Source: Diplolepis rosae | Taxonomy: Eukaryota; Arthropoda; Insecta; Hymenoptera; Diplolepididae | Reading direction: 5' to 3' | Assembly (NCBI GenBank): GCA_030998225.1 | Contig: JAPYXD010000701.1 | Coordinates: forward strand, 13,376,501-13,440,500 | DNA length: 64,000 bases | Shown here: positions 58,640 to 64,000 of the stretch, piece after piece | Layout of the letters: each line of letters starts with the position of its first letter | How positions within the stretch are numbered: the stretch's first letter is position 1 | Translations under genes and position numbers: made by a program | The notes under the pieces: generated by a model | What the model saw: only the letters and a program-made list of their open reading frames with translations | Database searches by the model: none | What the model was told of the DNA's origin: nothing

Positions 58640-59622
58640 CAATGTCAAACGCTCTAAGGCTGAAAACCGTGAATGTTTTTGTTTTCAAATTCCAAGTTCT
58701 CACTTTGAATATCTATGAAAGAAAGAAGATATGCCTGAGCAAATGAAAAATATAACTCAAAGTGAAGCCCAACTTTATCAATAAAGATAAACTTTTATTT
58801 TTACCGAAACTTCGAATCAATTTCGCCAATAATTCTGGTTCTTCGCCTTCATGTACTTTCGTATTCATTACCTCAATTTGTAGACCCCTGAAGGCAAATT
58901 TTTTCCGAACATGAAAGTTTATAATACCCGGAGAAATGGTCCTCTAGAATGGAAAATACAAGAATGAACAACTGAAGAGAAAAGCTTGATATCAGGAAAT
59001 TGTAATAAGCTTTATCTAAATCCCAAATGAAGTTTATTCGAAACTCAATCTTTACCTGAAATGAGATATTCAAATCAGTTGGAAGAAAAGAAAGGACTGT
59101 GAGTGGCTTTCAAGAAACAAGAATGCTTTTGAAGTACGAGTGGTATTCGAAGCATCGTTTCGACGTATCAGCAGATGTTACCCATGTCCGAGCGACCTAT
59201 CAGAAAAAGGAAAGGCAAAGAATCCTGGAGAAGAGAAATTGGTGTTCGAGGTGCAAGAAAAGGGACATTTTGTGACTGGTGCACGTTTGGAGGCAGGAAT
59301 TTCTACCTATAGGAAAAGGATGGAGAGGGAAGAGAGTTTGTTACTTTGCTAACAACCAACGACCTAACCTAAAACTTGCACGTCGCAATGCGGCTACTAG
59401 TCGGACAAGGCCACACCAGCTTGGATAACTATCCTATAGAATCGGTATTGTGGTCTTTTGAAACCTGTCCTCTAAAAAGTACTAGCTTTTATTTTCAATC
59501 CTAAGGCGTAACACGAGGCCTTCTTTTCATTCTAATCATCTTGGGACATTTTTTCCCGTGAGAGGACGTCAAATAATGCATAATAGGTACCTATGCCAAT
59601 TAGAGAGAGTCAGATTTGGGTA
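58640..59622. other. spacer with a 70-codon frame
   Basis: 59140-59352 is open on the plus strand and GC-richer than the surroundings. No domain is recognised. Confidence 0.3.
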
Positions 59623-59894
59623 CTCTCTAAATCTAAATCAGTCAAATTTTCACTGATTTAATCAGTCAGTTGCCTTTTCACTGATTCATCGGTGTGAACA
59701 ATATTTTTCACTGTTTAATCAGTTAATTTTCACTTATTCGTCTGTGTAAAAATATTTTTCACCGCCGAACCAGTTAATTTTCACTGATTGGATCAGTGGA
59801 ATTTGAATGGTTTACAGTAACCTCTATTTAGCTATTTGCATCAGTCAAATTTCACTGCTAATCAGTATATTTTGACTGATTCAGATTTAGAGAG
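59623..59894. mobile_element. CTCTCTAAAT foldback MITE, copy 3
   Basis: CTCTCTAAATCTAAATCAGT and its inverse, with TA at 59621-59622 and 59895-59896. It has the same ACTGATT / AATCAGT interior as the other copies, in the opposite orientation. Confidence 0.92.
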
Positions 59895-59989
59895 TAAGTA
59901 AAATTTCTTGAGTAATTAATGTAGTTTTTTACAAATTATAATTTCAAGTAATCCGAATATGTTCGAATTCTGAAATTACGGAGATGATC

Positions 59990-61340
59990 ACAATTTAGAC
60001 CAAAACTATCATGCAAGCGTTGAAATTGTTAAGACTGTATTTGAATCTTCTGCCAGAACAACTGAAATCTTTAACATTTGAATCAAAATTCAAAATCTTC
60101 GTGGACAAAACATAATTTCTTCTGCATTCAATAAAATTAATTCTCATTTTCACTTAAGGTAGTTGATCCACGAAAATTAGAACTCAGGCAAAAATAGATA
60201 ATTTTGCTTTCAAGAATAGCAATATTATTATTAAAGGCTATTTTGTAAGAGAAAAGATTAATTTCCATGAAAAAAATTTGAAATACAGAAAAATAATTTT
60301 ATTAATAGATTTTATTTTTGCCCCAACTTTTTTTGTTATTGTTCCTTACCAAATTTTAAAAAATAATGCGATTTTAATAAATTAAAAATCACTTTTTCAA
60401 GAAAAAGATTCCCTACAACTTAACTATTTCCAATTTTCGAAAATGAATAAATTATTTTCAAATTCAGCAATTTGTTTATAAAAATTGCGTTTTGGAAAAT
60501 GTTTTTTAATGGTTTCAGCCATTAAAGAGATTATTTTTAAAAATCAGAAACGGTGAAGTTGTGGGAAATCTTTTCTCTGAAAAAATGAATCATGATTTAT
60601 TAGAATCGCATAATTTTTTAAAATTTGGTAAGAAGCGATAAGAAAAAAAGTTGGGTCAAAAATAAAATTTATTGATAAAATTTTTTTTCTGTGTTACAAA
60701 TTTTTTTCTTGTAATTTAATCTTTTCTCTTTCAAAATAGCCCTTCAATAATAATATTGCTATTCTTGAATTCAAAATTATCTATTTTTGCCTGAGGTCTA
60801 ATTTTCGTGGATGAAAACTACCTTGAAAACATGAACACGCAAATTTACACAAAGTTAAGATTATTACCAAATTTGAGCTCCAATGCCAATCAGTACAATT
60901 CAAAACAGAATTCGAATTTGTATCACTACATAGTCAAAATTATGTTAATGGCAGAATTTTCGAATTATTAAAACAAACACATTTGGACAAAACCAATCAT
61001 GTGAACGTATATATTGTTATGATTGTGCTTGGATCTCCTACCACAAAAACTACTGCAATTGAATACTTGAATACTTTTGAAACCGAATTGAATATCTTTA
61101 TGGACGAAACATAATTTATTCTGCATTTAATTGAATTATTCCTTTAGGAGATATTATGTCTCATTTTCACTTAAAAATATGATCATGCAATTTTTCACAA
61201 AGTTAAGATTATTACCAAATTTGAGTTCCAATGCCAATCAGTACAATTCAAAACAGAATTCAAATTTGTATCACTACATAGTCAAAATCATGTTAATTTC
61301 GGAATTTTCAAATTACTAAAACAACCAAATTTGAATGAAA
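59990..61340. repeat. tandem repeat, about 350-bp unit, interrupted
   Basis: TCTCATTTTCACTTAA occurs at 60142 and 61159. CAAAGTTAAGATTATTACCA with CAGTACAATTCAAAACAGAA occurs near 60851 and 61198. The G1 element at 60158-60822 splits the first unit. Confidence 0.87.
60158..60822. mobile_element. TTAA-type foldback family G1, complete copy
   Basis: GGTAGTTGATCCACGAAAAT at the left and CGTGGATGAAAACTACC at the right. TTAA is at 60154-60157 and TTGA at 60823-60826. The length is 665 bp, like the copy at 17296. The paralogous repeat unit at 61171-61174 has a single TTAA at the matching place. Confidence 0.95.
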
Positions 61341-61528
61341 CCAATGATGTGCCCAAGTAGAAATTTTCAAAAGTTTTATTTGAGATACTCGCAAGTTTTC
61401 CTTTTTAACTAGTGAGGACCTCTTGAGGAAAACTTATAAGGTATTCAGAAGAAATGTAATGCTACGCCATTTAAGTTATTAGTGAGTCTAAACTTTTAAA
61501 GTATTGTTAAGGCACTCTCTAGTTATTT

Positions 61529-61780
61529 TTAAGGCAATAGACAGTTCTTTGTTAAGGATTGAAATCTCACATATGTACAAAAATCTGAGTGAAGGTTATG
61601 AGCAATAAAATCTAATGTTGATGGGCCTTGAACGTCGATTCCAAAAAATTTGTCTGCATCAGTTGATCCGTCTGTCACAAAAACTGTTATATAAAAACCT
61701 AATACCAAAAATGAGAAATAAAAAAAGTTTTTGAAAACCAGGTAACGAAAACTTATGCGGGATCCCGAGGAATTTATAGA
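61529..61780 (-). CDS. exon-like open frame without ATG (83 codons)
   Basis: Stop-to-stop frame on the minus strand ending TAA at 61529-61531. It has a hydrophobic stretch (about residues 19-38), then VTDGSTDADKFFGIDVQG and a mixed C-terminus. It has no ATG. TTAG and ACAG acceptor-like sites lie within it. It may be a terminal exon carried by the element. No family is recognised. Confidence 0.27.
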   Translation of the reverse strand, partial: SINSSGSRISFRYLVFKNFFYFSFLVLGFYITVFVTDGSTDADKFFGIDVQGPSTLDFIAHNLHSDFCTYVRFQSLTKNCLLP

Positions 61781-61946
61781 TTAAGTAAGGAAGTAATCAA
61801 AGGACTTTTTAGATTAAAAAATAAATTGTACGTGACATGCTTTTGCAACATTTTGGACAAGAAACAAAACAAGGTAAATTGCGAATTTTATTGAAAAAAT
61901 AATGTCATAACCCATAAAATATAGACGTATTGCGATGAATACTTAC

Positions 61947-62065
61947 TAGACTCATACTGATACTTTTGGCAAATTTTTCTCCTTTTACGAAACTGTTTAA
62001 CTCAGTTTCTGTTTCCTTCCCTTTTTCGGTCCATTTTACGATGTGCAAAAGTTTTTTCCCAACAT
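61947..62065 (-). CDS. exon-like open frame bounded by splice sites
   Basis: On the minus strand an AG precedes 62065 and GTAAGT follows 61947. Between them a 40-codon frame reads VGKKLLHIVKWTEKGKETE and goes on in charged sequence to SMSL. It lies upstream of the 83-codon frame on the same strand. It may be an internal exon of a captured or element-encoded gene. Unsupported beyond splice consensus. Confidence 0.27.
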
Positions 62066-62351
62066 CTTACAAACTAACTAAATTTTAGGTTGACATTTAA
62101 CTTGTATTTTTAGTACGCACACATTAAATGAAATGACTCCAAGTTTTCGTTTACAAATGCTTCAACAATTACTTACAAGCAATATTCAAAAGTTAATCAC
62201 GTGGGAAACTAGACAAGTTTTACTCCAGTTTAGCTTGCAATAGTTAAACTTACAAATAACTAGCAAGTTCCTTACGAATATTTTCTTACTAGTTTTGACT
62301 TACTATTAACTAATCAACTGTCAAGTGAAACTTAAAAAATTTCTACCTGGG

Positions 62352-62684
62352 TATACTGGACATTTGGGGAAAGTCTAAGATTAAGGCTTCAACCTTTCTT
62401 TTCATTTTGCGATACCAAACCTTTAAAGTATTCTTTCATAGCAAACGTCCTTACACAGGGTTGAAACTCTCAATTTTACAGAATAATGTATCATACAATA
62501 GTTTTATCTTTCAACCAAAAAACCTTTAAATGAGTTCCTGTAACATGTAGAGACGAAAAATGTAAATAATTCCAGGAAAAATTTTAACCCTTTAACAATT
62601 ATCTTCATGAGGGGTTGAAACTGCAGAAACGATCCAGAACGTTTCCAAAAATCCACTTATTCAATAAAAGTGTCTGTGAGTACA
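62352..62684. other. spacer
   Basis: GGGGTTGAAACTGCAGAAAC at 62611 hints at an older unit of the next repeat. Confidence 0.4.
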
Positions 62685-63490
62685 CTTTTTATATTAGAAA
62701 ATGCAGAAAATTAAGATTAAAGCGGTAAAAACAACCCGAAATATTCCAAAAAATCCTTTTTTACCCGCCGTACACCGAAAGTTAGCCTTGTCTGTGTCAT
62801 TTTGTGTGCGGAAAGTTGATTTTCCCACACTAGCGTGGTAAAATTTTAAGGATGTGGAAAATTAAAACAAATTCAATTTGATAATGAGTGTAGAAAAATT
62901 ATCAAAGATATTTACTTCATAAATCATCCCCAACGAGGATTCAAACTTTCAAATATTAAGTCAGATTCGTTTGCTATAAATTTTGGTCTTCCCAGAATAA
63001 AACAGAACATAAATAATTGTTCATATTTACGTCTGATGTTGCTGCTGTTGAATCGTGCTTAACTTTTCAGAAAGAGATTATATTGTCTCTGACTAATCTT
63101 GGTTGTCATTTTTCCAAATCCACTCGTTACTACTATTTTTCTGAATCTGAATTAGTGAAAAGTGAGCCACTAATTCCATTTAGTGAGAAGTGCTACTAAA
63201 TATTAGTCATTTTATATGTACATATAATTTTGGTTTCTGTTCATTTATCTTATAAATGGTTATTAAAAAATTTGTGAATTTTATATTAGAAAATGCAAAA
63301 AATTGAGGTTGAAGCTGTAGAAACAACCCGAAATATTCCAAAAAATTCTTTATTCTACTCAAAGATATTTACTTAAAAAATCACCCCCAACGAAGATTCA
63401 AACATTTAAATATTAAGTCAGATTCATCTGCTATAAATTTTGGTCTTCCGAGAATAAAACAGAAAATAAATAATTGTTTACGTTATTTGG
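62685..63490. repeat. direct duplication in the 62.7-63.5 kb region
   Basis: 62685-62762 matches 63275-63352 (AACAACCCGAAATATTCCAA). 62903-63030 matches 63362-63490 (ATTAAGTCAGATTC, TATAAATTTTGGTCTTCC). Copy 2 lacks the part at 62765-62900. A TTAGTGA-rich patch (63120-63210) separates the copies. Confidence 0.87.
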
Positions 63491-64000
63491 AATCCACAAT
63501 AATAAAGAAGAACGGTCGTTTTATTATATTTGCGTACAGACATAATTTTCTACATTTGAAAACTTTCGGAGATTTCCCAACAATAAAAATAATTGAAGAG
63601 TAAAACTTTGTAGGAATACAGCCATCAAGGTTGAAATTTTACTCGAAATTCTCATCCATGAAATTTCCAGATACAGGAAATGTACTTTTAAGAAAATTTA
63701 TTGCTGAATCGAATTAAAAAATCACTCCTAGAAACTTATTTATTTCAAAAAGCATTTTTCAAATTGAACTCTAATAATTTATTTCATGGAATGCGAATGT
63801 TTCAGAAATTAAATTAACTTTTCTAAACCATGATACGTTTTCAGATCGAATAAATACTCTTTTTTCAAAAAATATAAAACAAATCTGTGATATTAAAATT
63901 CTATTGAGATATTTGTAAAACAATTTGAACTCACAGCACTCTAAGTTTTCGCTACTCTTAATTAAATTTGATCTCAATAATAGGCTTGATTGAAGGATAT
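63491..64000. other. AT-rich spacer
   Basis: No feature is recognised. Confidence 0.4.

Larger units (their letters stand above)
61352..62351 (-). mobile_element. CCC-class element (1000 bp)
   Basis: The left end is CCCAAGTAGAAATTTTC and the inverse right end is CCCAGGTAGAAATTTTT. These match the ends of 31034-32388 in the AGAAATT part. The arms are rich in ACTTACNAGT / AACTAGTAAG words. The interior has exon-like frames on the minus strand. Confidence 0.7.

Noticed and set aside
61529..61780. hAT-type transposase because of the DGSTD motif
   Set aside because: Only five residues match and the following sequence does not fit the family.
1..64000. CRISPR array, bacterial operons, ribosome binding sites
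   Set aside because: No equally spaced repeats with unique spacers. The only regular arrays are minisatellites and tandem repeats, and all other signs are eukaryotic.

Overview
This is AT-rich animal nuclear DNA, most likely from an insect. The evidence is three DD34D mariner relics, a Tc3-type and a helix-turn-helix (DUF4817-like) transposase relic, a THAP zinc-finger relic, candidate GT-AG introns of 63 and 76 nt, and no bacterial gene organisation. A hymenopteran is my guess only. I found no host protein-coding gene that I can name. Nearly everything recognisable is a DNA transposon or a non-autonomous derivative, and the rest is AT-rich spacer.

Layout. 1-11.1 kb: Tc1-like foldbacks (62-826, 3651-4520 and a nested pair 7900-9433), a deleted mariner (1106-1844), smaller foldbacks, and a mariner fragment split by a 1.1-kb element that has duplicated TA. 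11.2-23.2 kb: two copies of a CACTGAGAG-ended element (one carries a transposase-bearing element), a family with CATTCTCATCATG ends, a second deleted mariner (20169-21120), a Tc3-like relic and a THAP relic. 23.7-36 kb: foldbacks built of self-complementary words, and three elements with CCC-starting ends and word-array arms. Two of these, 31034-32388 and 33525-35137, each hold a small candidate two-exon gene. 36-46 kb: sparse spacer, diverged duplications and AATCCGA-rich DNA. 46-64 kb: more foldbacks, including a 93-bp TTAA-flanked MITE, a tRNA-like sequence at 53287-53358, tandem duplications, and a fourth CCC-ended element (61352-62351) with exon-like frames on the minus strand.

Three classes emerge. 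Class TA has TA target duplications and often CAC(T/G)GAGAAA-like ends. Class TTAA has TTAA duplications and GG or CCC ends. Class CCC has ends close to CCCRNGTAGAAATT, word-array arms, no clear target duplication, and short exon-like frames in three of its four copies. Paralogous empty sites inside the window confirm the TTAA duplications of two TTAA insertions. No transposase for the TTAA or CCC classes was seen, so any mobilising enzyme would have to be encoded elsewhere. These are readings of the sequence by eye; no alignment, database search or expression data was available.
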